Positions 54,101 to 63,344 of a stretch of 64,000 bases of DNA are shown here, piece after piece. Location: contig NC_020126.1 of assembly GCF_000331735.1 (NCBI RefSeq), positions 1,426,001 through 1,490,000 on the forward strand. The letters are read 5' to 3'. The position numbers and the translations under genes were made by a program. How positions within the stretch are numbered: position 1 is the first letter of the stretch; every line of letters starts with the position of its first letter. The stretch comes from Myxococcus stipitatus DSM 14675 (GTDB lineage: Bacteria; Myxococcota; Myxococcia; Myxococcales; Myxococcaceae). Under the pieces are notes generated by a model. It ran no database searches. It worked only from the letters and a program-made list of their open reading frames with translations, and was not told where the DNA came from.

Positions 54101-56842
54101 ATGCCGTCACCTCCGGAAGAGGTGGATCCGCTCGCGGACCTGCGCGACAGCCTGGACCTGGAGGACACTGGCGTTCAAGCGGCCCCCCCCGCCCCCCCCG
54201 CCGCTGCCCTCCCCAGGCCTCAGCCCAAGCCCCCGCCCGCGGCGACACCACTCGCTGCTCCGCCCCCTCTGCCCCCGCGCCGTCCGGCCGCATCCCCGGT
54301 CTCCGCGTCGGTCGGCACCGGCACACCCAAGGCTCCGGCGACGACGCCGGCTCCCGTCCCCCTCGCCTCCGCGGCTGCGCGGGGCGTGAGGGTGCCCGGC
54401 AATGACCCGTTCAACGAAGCCCCCGAGCCCCGCATGCCCATGGGGGCATCGCCGGAGGAGAAGCTCGAGTACTTCCGGACGGTGATTCGCCAGAAGACGG
54501 AGACGCTCGCGCGGGCGCGCACGCTCTATGCGGAGCGCGACGGCGAGGTGACGGGCCTGAAGCAGTCGCTGACCCAGGCGCGCAAGGAGGCCGCGGAGTC
54601 GAAGGCCCAGCTGGGGGCGGTGAAGGACGCGCCCGCGAGGCTGGCGCAGACGACGGAGGCGCTGGCGGCGGCGGAGGCTCGGGCGGCGGAGGCCGAGTCG
54701 AAGCTGGCCGGGGTCGAAGCGGAGCTGGCCGGGGTGGAGGCGGACCGCAAGGACTTGTCGCGGGCGCTCGCGGAGGTGGAGTCGGAGGTTCCCCGGCTGA
54801 CGGCGGAGCTCCAGGAGGAGCGCGAGTCGCGGGGCGCGGTGGCCGAGGAGCTGGTGGGCGCCAAGGAGGCGCTGTCGCTGGCGCAGGACCGCGTGGCGGA
54901 GCTGGCCGCGGAGAAGTCGGAGTCGCAGGGCGCGCTGGAGGCCGTCCAGGAGCAGTACCAGCAGGTCGTCGCGGACGTGGAGCGGGTGGGCGGCGAGCTG
55001 GAGGCGATGACGGCGGAGCGCGACTCGCAGAGCCTTCGCGCGGAGCAGGTCGAGGCGGCGCTCGCGGAGGCGCAGACGGCGCTGAGCGCGGTGGAGAGCG
55101 AGAGCGACTGGTCGAAGAGCTCGCTGGAGGAGGCGCAGGGCCGGGCGCGGACGTTGGAGGAGGAGCGCGACGAGGCGCGGCGGCGGCTCGCGGAGGTGGA
55201 GGAGGGGCTGCGCGCGGCGCGGGCGCAGGGGGCGGAGCTGGAGAAGGGGCTGGCGCTGAAGGACGCCGAAATCGTGGGGCTGCGCGCGGGGCTGTCGGCG
55301 CGCACCACGGAGGCGGCGGAGGTGCCTGTGTTGCGGCAGGCACTGGAGGAGCGTGCGGCGGAGCTGGCGCGACTGACGTCGAAGCTGGAGGCGGACGAGG
55401 CTCGGACGGCGGAGCGGACGCAGGCGCTGGAGGAGGGGCTGGCGCAGGCGGGTGAGCGGGCGCAGGTGGCGGAAGGGGAGGCCGCGGCGCTGAAGGAGGC
55501 GCTGGAGGCGTTGGAGGTGGAGCAGGTGGCGCTGCGGGACCGCATGGAGGCGGACGCGGCGGCGCTGGGCGAGGCGGCGCAGCAGGCCGAGGCGAAGGTG
55601 GGCGAGGTGACGGCGGCGCTGGAGGCGGCGCAGGTCGAGCGGGAGGACATCAAGAAGCAGGTCACCGCGGCGGAGATGAAGGCGGCGACGACGGACGCCG
55701 AGCGCGTGGGGTTGGCCGCGCGGGTGTCGATGTTGGAGGCCGCGTCGGGGCAGCGCGAGGTGGAGCTGGCGCGGGTGCAGGCGCTGCTGGCGCAGGCGCG
55801 GGAGGATGGGGCGCTGGAGCAGGTGCGGCGCGAGGCGGTGGAGACGGAGCGCGCGGACCTGAAGGTCCAGGTGGCGGAGCTGGAGGCGCGGGCGGACGCG
55901 CTGATGGCGGGGCAGGGTGGCACCGAAGCGGAGATGGCGGAGCTCCGAGAGGAGCTGGAGGCCACGCGCGCGGAGGCGGACAAGGCGGAGCGGTTCCAGC
56001 AGCGGTTGAAGATGCTGGAGGGCGCGCTGGAGGCGGCGAAGGCGGAGGCCGCGCGGACGGTGCAGGCCGCGCAGGCGGCGCAGGCAAACGCGAAGAAGGA
56101 CGCGGAGGAGCAGCAGGCCCGCGCCGAGGCCGCGCACGCCGACAAGTTGCGAGAGGTCGAGGCGAAGCTTGCGCAGGTCGAGGCCGGCTACGAGGACAAG
56201 CTGAAGGATGTCGAAGCGAAGCTGGCGCAAGCCGAGTCCTCGAGCGCGAACAAGCTGAAGGACGCCGAAGCGAAGCTTGCGCAGTCGGAGTCTGCGAGCG
56301 CGAACAAGCTGAAGGACGTCGAAGCGAAGCTTGCGCAGTCGGAGTCTGCGAGCGCGAACAAGCTGAAGGACGCCGAAGCAAAGCTGGCGCAAGCCGAGTC
56401 CGCGAGTGCAAGCAAGGCCAAGGACGGGGACTCGAAGCTGGCCCAATCCGAAGCCGCGAGCGCGAGCAAGCTCAAGGACCTCGAAGCGAAGCTGGCCCAG
56501 GCCGAAGCCACTCACGCGGGCAAGCTCAAGGACCTCGAAGCGAAGCTCGCCAAGGCCGAGGCCGCGAGCAAGTCGTCGAAGCCCTCTTCGAGCGACGCGA
56601 GCAAGCTCCAGGACCTCGAAGCGAAGCTGGCCCAGGCCGAGGCGGCCCTGACGGAGGCCCGGAGCGCGAGCACGGGCGCAGGCGGTCCTCCGTCCGACTG
56701 GGAAGCCGAGCGCGACGGACTCAAGGCGGACGCGGCCAACCTGAAGCGGAAGCTGGTGGCGGCCGAGACAGCGCTCGAAGCCGCGGCTGGCTACAAGTCG
56801 AAGATCGCCAAACTGGAAGCGCAATTGAAGGGCCGGAAGTAA
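54101..56842 (+). CDS. large coiled-coil protein with 18-residue repeats
   Basis: 913 residues. The N-terminal 110 are Pro/Ala-rich and disordered (DPLADLRDSLDLEDTG, then poly-Pro). Residues about 115-905 are almost uninterrupted charged helix (Glu/Ala/Lys/Arg) with coiled-coil character. Residues about 680-853 carry repeats of KLKDAEAKLAQSESASAN. No signal peptide, membrane helix or enzymatic motif. Likely a filament-forming or spacer scaffold, like the coiled-coil proteins of myxobacterial motility or cytoskeleton, but I cannot name it. Start MPSPPEEVDPL. It ends 13 bases before hemW. Confidence 0.82.
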   Translation: MPSPPEEVDPLADLRDSLDLEDTGVQAAPPAPPAAALPRPQPKPPPAATPLAAPPPLPPRRPAASPVSASVGTGTPKAPATTPAPVPLASAAARGVRVPGNDPFNEAPEPRMPMGASPEEKLEYFRTVIRQKTETLARARTLYAERDGEVTGLKQSLTQARKEAAESKAQLGAVKDAPARLAQTTEALAAAEARAAEAESKLAGVEAELAGVEADRKDLSRALAEVESEVPRLTAELQEERESRGAVAEELVGAKEALSLAQDRVAELAAEKSESQGALEAVQEQYQQVVADVERVGGELEAMTAERDSQSLRAEQVEAALAEAQTALSAVESESDWSKSSLEEAQGRARTLEEERDEARRRLAEVEEGLRAARAQGAELEKGLALKDAEIVGLRAGLSARTTEAAEVPVLRQALEERAAELARLTSKLEADEARTAERTQALEEGLAQAGERAQVAEGEAAALKEALEALEVEQVALRDRMEADAAALGEAAQQAEAKVGEVTAALEAAQVEREDIKKQVTAAEMKAATTDAERVGLAARVSMLEAASGQREVELARVQALLAQAREDGALEQVRREAVETERADLKVQVAELEARADALMAGQGGTEAEMAELREELEATRAEADKAERFQQRLKMLEGALEAAKAEAARTVQAAQAAQANAKKDAEEQQARAEAAHADKLREVEAKLAQVEAGYEDKLKDVEAKLAQAESSSANKLKDAEAKLAQSESASANKLKDVEAKLAQSESASANKLKDAEAKLAQAESASASKAKDGDSKLAQSEAASASKLKDLEAKLAQAEATHAGKLKDLEAKLAKAEAASKSSKPSSSDASKLQDLEAKLAQAEAALTEARSASTGAGGPPSDWEAERDGLKADAANLKRKLVAAETALEAAAGYKSKIAKLEAQLKGRK
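56140..56660 (+). repeat. coding tandem repeat of 54 bp
   Basis: In-frame units of 18 codons (KLKDVEAKLAQSESASAN type), about eight copies, followed by a 24-codon variant. Copies 3 to 5 (about 56245-56400) are nearly identical at base level, differing at a handful of positions, so amplification is recent. Confidence 0.85.
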
Positions 56843-56855
56843 AGGTTTGCCCCTC

Positions 56856-58061
56856 ATGCCGTTCGACGCACCAGTGGACCCACTCACGGGGATGCCGGCG
56901 GCCCGCTTCGGGCTGTACCTGCACTTCCCCTACTGCCTCGCGAAGTGCCCGTACTGCGACTTCGCCGTGGCCGTCGCGCGCCAGGTCCCCGAGGAGCGCT
57001 ACGCCCAGGCCGTCCTCGCGGAGCTCGACGCCCGGCTCGCCGCCTCCCCCGAGCTGCGCACGAAGCCCCTGGAGTCCATCTTCCTGGGCGGCGGCACCCC
57101 CTCCCTCTGGCATCCCCGCTACGTCGCCCAGGTGCTCGACGGCATCGCCGCGAGGATGTCCGTCTCCCCCGGCGCGGAAATCTCCCTGGAGGGCAACCCG
57201 GAGCGAGCGGACGCGGAGCGCTTCGCGGGCTACCGCGCCTCGGGCATCAACCGGCTGTCCCTCGGCGTGCAGTCCTTCCAGCCGCGAACCCTCAAGGCCC
57301 TCGGGCGCGCGCACGACGCGGCGCAGGTCGAGCTCGCCGTCTCCCTGGCCCGCCGCGCGGACTTCCCCGTGGTGTCCATGGACTTCATCTACGGCGTCCA
57401 CGGACAGCGCGTCGCCGAGGTCGAGGAGGACGCGAAGCGCGCCGTCGCACTCTCCCCGGAGCACCTGTCCACCTACGCGCTGACCGTGGAGCGAGAGGTG
57501 CTGGCCGTGGACACGCCCCTCTCGAAGCAGCTCAAGCGCGGCGAGCTGGAGCTCCCCCCCGACGACGACGTGGTGTCCATGGCGAAGGTGGTGCGAGACG
57601 TCTACGGCGCCGCGGGCCTGCGCCGCTACGAGGTCTCCAACCACGCGCGAGCCGGCTTCAGCTCCAGACACAACGCCCTCTACTGGACCGGGGGCGAGTA
57701 CCTGGCGCTCGGCGTGGGAGCCACGGGCATGCTGCTGACGCCTTCCCCGTCCCGCTACGTCAACGTGCGCAGCCCGGAGAAGTACCTGACGGAGGTGGAG
57801 TCGGGCCGGCTGCCGGAGGAGGGGCGTGAGGCGCTGGGGGCCGAGGAGCTGTTCGCGGAGCGGCTGGCGATGGGACTGCGCCTGGTCTCCGGCGTGGACT
57901 GGGAAGCCGTGTGCGAGCGATACGGGCAGCCGGTGGAGCCCCGGCGAGCGGAGGTGGCGAGGCTGGTGGAGCACGGCTTCGCGACGCTGACGGGCGGACG
58001 GTTGGCCTTGACGGAGAAGGGCGCGGATGTGCACAGCGCCGTCTGTGCGCGGCTGCTGTAG
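56856..58061 (+). CDS. hemW: heme chaperone HemW (coproporphyrinogen oxidase-like radical SAM protein)
   Basis: 401 residues. Radical-SAM cluster motif CLAKCPYCDF (C27, C31, C34), followed by Phe where true HemN has a fourth Cys, which places it with HemW. FLGGGTPSLW, SLEGNPERAD, GVQSFQPRTLKALGR and MDFIYGV are family segments, and a C-terminal winged domain closes it. HemW binds heme and hands it to membrane acceptors. ATG at 56856 chosen. A TTG nine bases upstream is an alternative. Probably cotranscribed with the coiled-coil gene. Confidence 0.92.
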   Translation: MPFDAPVDPLTGMPAARFGLYLHFPYCLAKCPYCDFAVAVARQVPEERYAQAVLAELDARLAASPELRTKPLESIFLGGGTPSLWHPRYVAQVLDGIAARMSVSPGAEISLEGNPERADAERFAGYRASGINRLSLGVQSFQPRTLKALGRAHDAAQVELAVSLARRADFPVVSMDFIYGVHGQRVAEVEEDAKRAVALSPEHLSTYALTVEREVLAVDTPLSKQLKRGELELPPDDDVVSMAKVVRDVYGAAGLRRYEVSNHARAGFSSRHNALYWTGGEYLALGVGATGMLLTPSPSRYVNVRSPEKYLTEVESGRLPEEGREALGAEELFAERLAMGLRLVSGVDWEAVCERYGQPVEPRRAEVARLVEHGFATLTGGRLALTEKGADVHSAVCARLL

Positions 58062-58097
58062 TCCCGCGGCGCGCGTGCGAAGGACTTCGAGGAAGCT

Positions 58098-58910
58098 ATG
58101 AGCAAGTGGATGTTGTGGATGTTCCTGACCCTGCTGACGGGCAGTCCGCTGGTGTCCTTGGTTCTGGTCATCGTCATCATCTTCGTGGCGGACCGCTTCA
58201 CGTGGCGGCTGTTGCCCAGCCCGGTGCGCCTGTTCAAGCGCTTCCAGCGCGCGGGGGAGCTGGCGGGAACCATCCTCACCAACCCGCACGAGCGTCGCGC
58301 GCGCCATGAGCTGGCGGACATCCGCGTGGAGCAGAAGCGCTACGCGGAGGCGGTGGACATCCTCAAGCCCAACCTCGAGGCGGGCGACGACGACGTGGAC
58401 ACGCTGTACCTCCTGGGCGTGGCGTACCTGGGCTCCGGAGACTCCCGGCGCGGAGAGCTGCTGCTGGACGAGGCCGCGAAGCTGGACGCCGATTTCAAGC
58501 AGGGCGCCATCGACCTGGAGCGAGGCCGCTTCCGGCTGAAGCGCGGAGAAGTGAAGGGCGCCATCGAGTCGCTGGAGCGCTTCTGCGCCACGCGGCTGGG
58601 GACGGTGGAGGGGCGCTACCTGCTCGCCAAGGCCCTCGCGAAGGACGGGCGCGGCGCGGACGCGAAGCGCGTGCGCGACCTGGCCTGGAACGAGTACGTG
58701 GCGGCCCCGGGCTTCCAGCGTCGCCGCGAGCGCCGGTGGGCCTGGCTGTCTCGCCCCAGCCGTCCGCTCACCTACGCGGCGGTGCTCGCGGTGGTGCTGG
58801 GAACGGGCGCGGCGGTGGCGAACTCGATGGGGCTGTTCTCACCGCGCCCGAGTCACCACGCCCCCTACGACGGCCGAGGCGGCCAGCCCACCGTCTCCGA
58901 GTGGGAGTGA
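58098..58910 (+). CDS. membrane-anchored TPR protein
   Basis: 270 residues. An N-terminal membrane helix (residues about 5-32), then TPR-like repeats (about 60-195: RHELADIRVEQKRYAEAVDILKPNLE, TLYLLGVAYLGSGDSRRGELLLDEA, RGRFRLKRGEVKGAIESLERF), then a second membrane helix (about 222-240) and a short polar tail. This places the repeats on one face of the membrane as a docking module. SD AGGAAGC precedes the ATG. 36 bases after hemW. A strong hairpin follows. Confidence 0.82.
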   Translation: MSKWMLWMFLTLLTGSPLVSLVLVIVIIFVADRFTWRLLPSPVRLFKRFQRAGELAGTILTNPHERRARHELADIRVEQKRYAEAVDILKPNLEAGDDDVDTLYLLGVAYLGSGDSRRGELLLDEAAKLDADFKQGAIDLERGRFRLKRGEVKGAIESLERFCATRLGTVEGRYLLAKALAKDGRGADAKRVRDLAWNEYVAAPGFQRRRERRWAWLSRPSRPLTYAAVLAVVLGTGAAVANSMGLFSPRPSHHAPYDGRGGQPTVSEWE

Positions 58911-58922
58911 GAGGGGATTCCA

Positions 58923-58965
58923 GGGGCCCGGCCGCCAGATGTCTGGTTTGACGCGGCCAGGCCCC
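58923..58965 (+). terminator. terminator after the TPR gene
   Basis: GGGGCC (58923-58928) and GGCCGC (58930-58935) pair with GCGGCC (58953-58958) and GGCCCC (58960-58965), giving 12 pairs with one mismatch. Inside, CCAGA and TCTGG can also pair. It starts 13 bases past the stop. Confidence 0.6.
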
Positions 58966-59186
58966 AAGCCCTTGTCTCAGTCGGAACAAGCGATGCCGCG
59001 GTACGGCTTGCTCGGATTGCCATTGGGCGCGGTGTCGCCAGGACAGCGGTGAGACGAAACATCCCCAGACCCAAGGGACGCGAGGGTGTCTCACCCGGCT
59101 GGGACGGGGTGACTGGACAGCGGGTGTGAGTGAGGGCGTAGGCTCCGGAGGTCGTTCTCCCCGCGGACACAGCCGAGGCACGCACC

Positions 59187-60731
59187 ATGTTCCCCTCTCC
59201 GTCGCAGGTTCTCCGACAGCGTGAGGGATTGCTCGCGGACACACCGTTTCCCCTGCTGTTGCACGCGCTGATGGTGGAGGAGCGCACGTGCACGCTGGAG
59301 CTGAAGGTGCGTCAGCGCGAGAAGCGCATCCTCATCGAGGAAGGCTCTCCGGTGGCGTGCCAGTCCAACCTGCTGCACGAGACCCTGGGAAAGTTCTTGG
59401 TGGAGAAGGGACGGCTGACGGAGGCGGACTACCAGAAGTCGCTGTCGGAGAGCGTGTCCTCGGGCATGCAGATGGGGAGCCTGCTCGTGCAGAAGGGGCT
59501 CATCAGCCCGTTCGACTTGTACAAGCAGCTCCAGGCGAACCTGGGGCACAAGCTGCTGGACTGCTTCCGGTGGGTGGACGCGAAGTACCGCCTCATCGCG
59601 GACGCGGAGACCCCCGACGCGAGCGTGCGCACCAACACCGCGCAGCTCATCCTCACGGGCGTGGAGGGCGTGATGCCCTTCGATGCGGTGGCGACGCACT
59701 TCACCTTCACGGATGAACGAAGGTTCGGACAGATGCCCGGCGTGGAGGCCGGGCCCAAGCTGTCCTCCAAGGACGCGCGCCTGTTGCAGCAGCTCCGCCA
59801 GCGCCCCACGTTCAACGAACTTCTGGAGCGCACGGGCTTCGACATGGAGACGGTGCTGCGGCGCCTCTACGCGCTCTGTCTCCTGGGCGTGGCGGGCTTC
59901 GTCGAGGACGTGGACGCGAGGGCGGCGGAGGTGGCCTCGCGAGCCGTGGCCTCCGCGCCCGCGCCCGTCGTCACCGAGCCACCCCCCGTCGAGCCCCTCA
60001 CCGCCAAGGGCACGCCCTTCTCCGACGAGGACGTGAGCGCGCGAGACGCCCTCGTGTCGGCCTTCCTCGCGCACCGGAGCAAGGACCCGTTCGCGCTGCT
60101 GGAGGTCCCCGAGGACGTGCAGCCCCTGCCGCTGCGCCGGGCCTTCCTCGCGTGGGCGGAGCGCTTCTCGCCCCTGCGCTTCCAGACGCCCGACCTGAAG
60201 GAGAAGGCGGAGGCGCTGCTGGCCGCCTACGCGAAGGCGTATGGGAGCCTGTCGGATGCGGAACAGAACCTCCTCTGGCGCAAGCGCCGCGCGGCGCACC
60301 GCGAGAAGGAGCGGGCCGCGACCGGACGCCCCAGCACCGCCGAGCAGTTCCGCATCCGGACAGACCTCCTGGACGCGGCCACCCAGTTCGAGGAGGCCCG
60401 TCGTCGCCTCGCCGCCGGCAACCCCGCGGGCGCGTTCGAGTACCTCGAGTACGCCTGCGACATCGAGCCCAAGCCCCTGCACCACGCCTACCGAGCCTGG
60501 GCGCGCTACCTCATGAAGCCCGAGGCGCACGGCCGGCTGGCCCTCCAGGAACTCCAGGAGGTCGTCCGCCAGGAGCCCGCGCTGGAGGAGGGCTGGGCCT
60601 TCCTGGGCGAGGTGGCCCAGGGGGAGGGGCAGGCGAGCCTGGCCGAGGAGTCCTTCCGCAAGGCCTTCAAGCTCAACCCCAAGAACCGCCGCTACGTGGA
60701 CCTCATCCAGCAGCTCGCCCGGCGCCGCTGA
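59187..60731 (+). CDS. DUF4388 / degenerate J-like / TPR protein
   Basis: 514 residues, soluble. Residues about 15-240 form a DUF4388-like region (PFPLLLHALMVEERTCTLELKVRQ, LGKFLVEKGRLTEADYQKSL). A Pro linker follows. Residues about 305-365 have J-domain-like helices (DPFALLEVPEDVQPLPLRRAFLAWAERFSPLRF, AYAKAYGSLSDAEQNLLWRKR) but no HPD. C-terminal TPRs (about 400-514) end in EESFRKAFKLNPKNRRYVDLIQQL. Same order as the giant gene at 10.6 kb, minus GYF and repeats. Loss of HPD implies no DnaK stimulation. Confidence 0.82.
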   Translation: MFPSPSQVLRQREGLLADTPFPLLLHALMVEERTCTLELKVRQREKRILIEEGSPVACQSNLLHETLGKFLVEKGRLTEADYQKSLSESVSSGMQMGSLLVQKGLISPFDLYKQLQANLGHKLLDCFRWVDAKYRLIADAETPDASVRTNTAQLILTGVEGVMPFDAVATHFTFTDERRFGQMPGVEAGPKLSSKDARLLQQLRQRPTFNELLERTGFDMETVLRRLYALCLLGVAGFVEDVDARAAEVASRAVASAPAPVVTEPPPVEPLTAKGTPFSDEDVSARDALVSAFLAHRSKDPFALLEVPEDVQPLPLRRAFLAWAERFSPLRFQTPDLKEKAEALLAAYAKAYGSLSDAEQNLLWRKRRAAHREKERAATGRPSTAEQFRIRTDLLDAATQFEEARRRLAAGNPAGAFEYLEYACDIEPKPLHHAYRAWARYLMKPEAHGRLALQELQEVVRQEPALEEGWAFLGEVAQGEGQASLAEESFRKAFKLNPKNRRYVDLIQQLARRR

Positions 60732-61008
60732 CCCGCTCCCAGTCCCGCTGCGGGGTGGCCCTGTGCGTCAGCTGTTTTTTCAGCGCGTGAGAGTTGACCC
60801 ATGTCCTTATCGGTCATGTGGCCGACGGGGGCGTTTCTCGCGCGGATTCTTGCTTAAGAGAGGGGATGCTTCATGCCAGGGACAACGGTTCTGGCTGATT
60901 TCACCCCGGGAGGAGAAACCCGGAGGTGGTGATCCGCGAGACTGGATTGTCAGTGTAACTTCGTTGGCGCTCAGGGGGTATTACTTGCTGTCCCTCATGC
61001 GAGGCCGG

Positions 61009-61800
61009 ATGAACTCCCGCACCACAGCGACCCAGTCAGGGCAGGCCGCGGTGGAGTCCGCCATTGTCCTGCCGCTCTTCGTCTTCCTCATCCTGGGCAC
61101 GCTCCAGATCGGGCTGATGCACCAGGCGCGGCTGTTGACCAAGTACGCCGCCTACAAGGCCGTGCGAGCGGGCTCGCTCCACAACGCCAACGTGAAGACG
61201 ATGGAGGCCGCCGCGCTCGCGGTGCTCCTGCCCATCCTGGGCACCCGGGCCTCCGGGGCGGGCGGCATCGAGTACGTCCGGCCCGTGGGCAGCGCCAGCG
61301 AGTTCGAGACCAAGTTCAACGAGCTGAAGTCCAACGAGATGCCCGGGGTGAACCTCAAGTACGCCGAAGTCACCGTCTGCGGCCCCACGCAGGAGGAGAT
61401 CTCCGGGAGCAGCGGCGAGCTCGACTTCGACGACCCGAAGAACACCACGCCGAGCGGCTGGAAGGAGAACCACAAGACCAAGCTCCGCATCCAGGTGACG
61501 CTCAACTACCGGCTGGTCATCCCCTTCGCGGACTGGGTCATCTACCAGGCGGCGCGCGGCCGGGAGATTCCGATGCAGCTGCGCATGGGCAAGATCAAGG
61601 CCCAGGAGCAGGCCAAGACGTCCGGCCGCCGCTTCGGTGGCGCCGCCACGGGCGAGGGCCCCTACGAGAGCGCCGCCGGCCAGGGCGTCTACATCATGCC
61701 CATCCGCGCCACGTACACCATGCGGATGCAGTCCAACTTCTACCTGGGCACCAACGCCCTTCCTGGGAGCAACGCATGCGTCTTCCCGTTCTCCTACTGA
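61009..61800 (+). CDS. TadE-like pilus assembly protein
   Basis: 263 residues. The N-terminal hydrophobic helix with the TadE pattern GQAAVESAIVLPLFVFLILGTLQIGLM places Glu five residues after Gly, as in pseudopilins processed by TadV-type peptidases. The rest is periplasmic (VTVCGPTQEEISG, RIQVTLNYRLVIPFADW). GAGG four bases before the ATG at 61009 favours it over an ATG 12 bases upstream. It overlaps the next gene by 25 bases. Probably a minor pilin or assembly factor of a Flp/Tad pilus. Confidence 0.87.
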   Translation: MNSRTTATQSGQAAVESAIVLPLFVFLILGTLQIGLMHQARLLTKYAAYKAVRAGSLHNANVKTMEAAALAVLLPILGTRASGAGGIEYVRPVGSASEFETKFNELKSNEMPGVNLKYAEVTVCGPTQEEISGSSGELDFDDPKNTTPSGWKENHKTKLRIQVTLNYRLVIPFADWVIYQAARGREIPMQLRMGKIKAQEQAKTSGRRFGGAATGEGPYESAAGQGVYIMPIRATYTMRMQSNFYLGTNALPGSNACVFPFSY

Positions 61801-63344
61801 GCCGGTCGCGCCGCCGCCGCACCCAGCGAGGGCAGGCCATCGTCCTCGGGTCGCTGTCCTTCCTGGTGCTCGCGTTGATGGTGACGCTGAGCTTCAACCT
61901 GAGCCACGCGCTCCGTCAGAAGATGACGCTGCAGCAGCACAGCGACACGCTGTCGTACTCCATGGCCGTCCTGGAGGCGCGCGCGCTCAACTACTACGCG
62001 GTCAGCAACCGGGCCATCGCCAGCTCCTACGTGGCGATGAACAGCCTGCACGCGTACATGTCCGCGGCCAGCATCACCGGCCAGATGATGCGGGCGTCGT
62101 CGAAGAACTTCCAGATGATCGCCATCCAGGAGATGGCGCTGTGCATCGCCTGCTATTTCATGTGCGACCACTGCGAGCACGCCGCGGAGGCGTTCAAGAT
62201 CAGCCAGGACTTCAACAAGTCCGGCAAGGACTACGACGACAAGGTCCAGGGCTTCGAGTCGAACTTCAACTCGGCCATGGAGGGCCTGGACCTGATGGTG
62301 GACAACATCCACACGGCCCAGAAGGAGGTCCACGAGAAGACCCTCCAGGCCGTGAAGGATGGCCGCAGCCACGGCCTGGCCCAGCTGAAGGCATACACCG
62401 CGCCCAACGCCAGCGAGCTCGTGGCCGCCGTGGGCTCCATCAACGCCAACGAGTTCAACTGCGCGGTGGACGGGATGGAGTGCCAGGGGAGCGTGGGCAA
62501 CAGCTCTCCGGAGGCGCGCGCGAAGGTGATGACGGAGGTCGCCAACGCGACGCGCGCCAAGTGGGCGGCCAACCGGGAGACCGGCGGCATGGGCTCCCCC
62601 ACGAACCTCCCCAAGTACCTCAACTCCCAGTTCTTCCAGGAGCTGGATGACATCCCGGGCAACGAGGGCCAGCGCCTGGTCAGCGGCGTCCGCGGCACGG
62701 CCAAGACGGTGAAGGACGAAGGGTCCGTCTCCGGAGGCCAGTCGTCCGACAACACGGGCGCCAAGGTGGCGGCGCAGGACGAGGGGCGCATCTTCCACCA
62801 GTGGAAGGACGGCGCGTGGCTGTCCTCGTTCAAGTCCCGGGTGTGGAGCGACGACGGCGGCGGCGGGCACGAGGGGGACGGCGCGCACTCCGGCCAGCAC
62901 CGCTTCGAGGGCGTCAACGTGCGGGCGCTCACCGGCTGCGCGGGCTCCGGCAACTGCTTCATGAAGTTCCGCGCCAACCCGGACCCGAAGCGGGACTGGG
63001 GACAGCCGCGCGTCTACAGCTACCTGTCGATGACCTTCCGCGTGGGCGACACGAAGCGGGCGCCCTGGGAGCTCAACTCGTCGGCGCAGGTGCGCTTCAC
63101 CCACGGCCAGCAGGGCGAGGGCAATCTCACCGTCGCGGCGACGGAAGGCGCGGCCATGTCCAAGTCGCTCGTCTACTACCATCGCTTCGGCAACCTCGGC
63201 TGGAAGGAGGCCCCCAACCTCTTCGCGCCGTACTGGCGCGCGAAGCTGCATCCCTTCACGAAGGGAGATGCCCAGGAGGTGTTGGATGCCGCGGGCAACT
63301 CCGAAGGCTCCCAGATGTCCCAGGTGGATGGGGTGGCGCTGTGA
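61776..63344 (+). CDS. TadG/TadE-like protein with large exported domain
   Basis: 522 residues. An N-terminal TadE/G-like helix (RRRTQRGQAIVLGSLSFLVLALMVTLSFNLSHALRQ) followed by the expected helical stretch (DTLSYSMAVLEARALNYYAVSNRAIASSYVAMNSLHAYM). A long soluble domain carries a Cys cluster (MALCIACYFMCDHCEHA) and Gly/Asp-rich loops. Longer than typical TadE, as are TadG proteins, but no von Willebrand MIDAS motif (DxSxS) is visible. GGGAG precedes the ATG. Its stop overlaps the next start (GTGA). Confidence 0.85.
   Translation: MRLPVLLLSRSRRRRTQRGQAIVLGSLSFLVLALMVTLSFNLSHALRQKMTLQQHSDTLSYSMAVLEARALNYYAVSNRAIASSYVAMNSLHAYMSAASITGQMMRASSKNFQMIAIQEMALCIACYFMCDHCEHAAEAFKISQDFNKSGKDYDDKVQGFESNFNSAMEGLDLMVDNIHTAQKEVHEKTLQAVKDGRSHGLAQLKAYTAPNASELVAAVGSINANEFNCAVDGMECQGSVGNSSPEARAKVMTEVANATRAKWAANRETGGMGSPTNLPKYLNSQFFQELDDIPGNEGQRLVSGVRGTAKTVKDEGSVSGGQSSDNTGAKVAAQDEGRIFHQWKDGAWLSSFKSRVWSDDGGGGHEGDGAHSGQHRFEGVNVRALTGCAGSGNCFMKFRANPDPKRDWGQPRVYSYLSMTFRVGDTKRAPWELNSSAQVRFTHGQQGEGNLTVAATEGAAMSKSLVYYHRFGNLGWKEAPNLFAPYWRAKLHPFTKGDAQEVLDAAGNSEGSQMSQVDGVAL

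Noticed and set aside
54107-56887. 926-codon minus-strand frame opposite the coiled-coil gene
   Set aside because: Leu/Arg-rich mirror of Glu/Ala/Lys codons. The plus strand has a consistent helical protein and gene spacing to hemW.
60732-61008. Leader of the TadE operon examined for a c-di-GMP riboswitch
   Set aside because: Short hairpins such as CCGGG/CCCGG exist, but the conserved GEMM-type core and tetraloop receptor are not seen.
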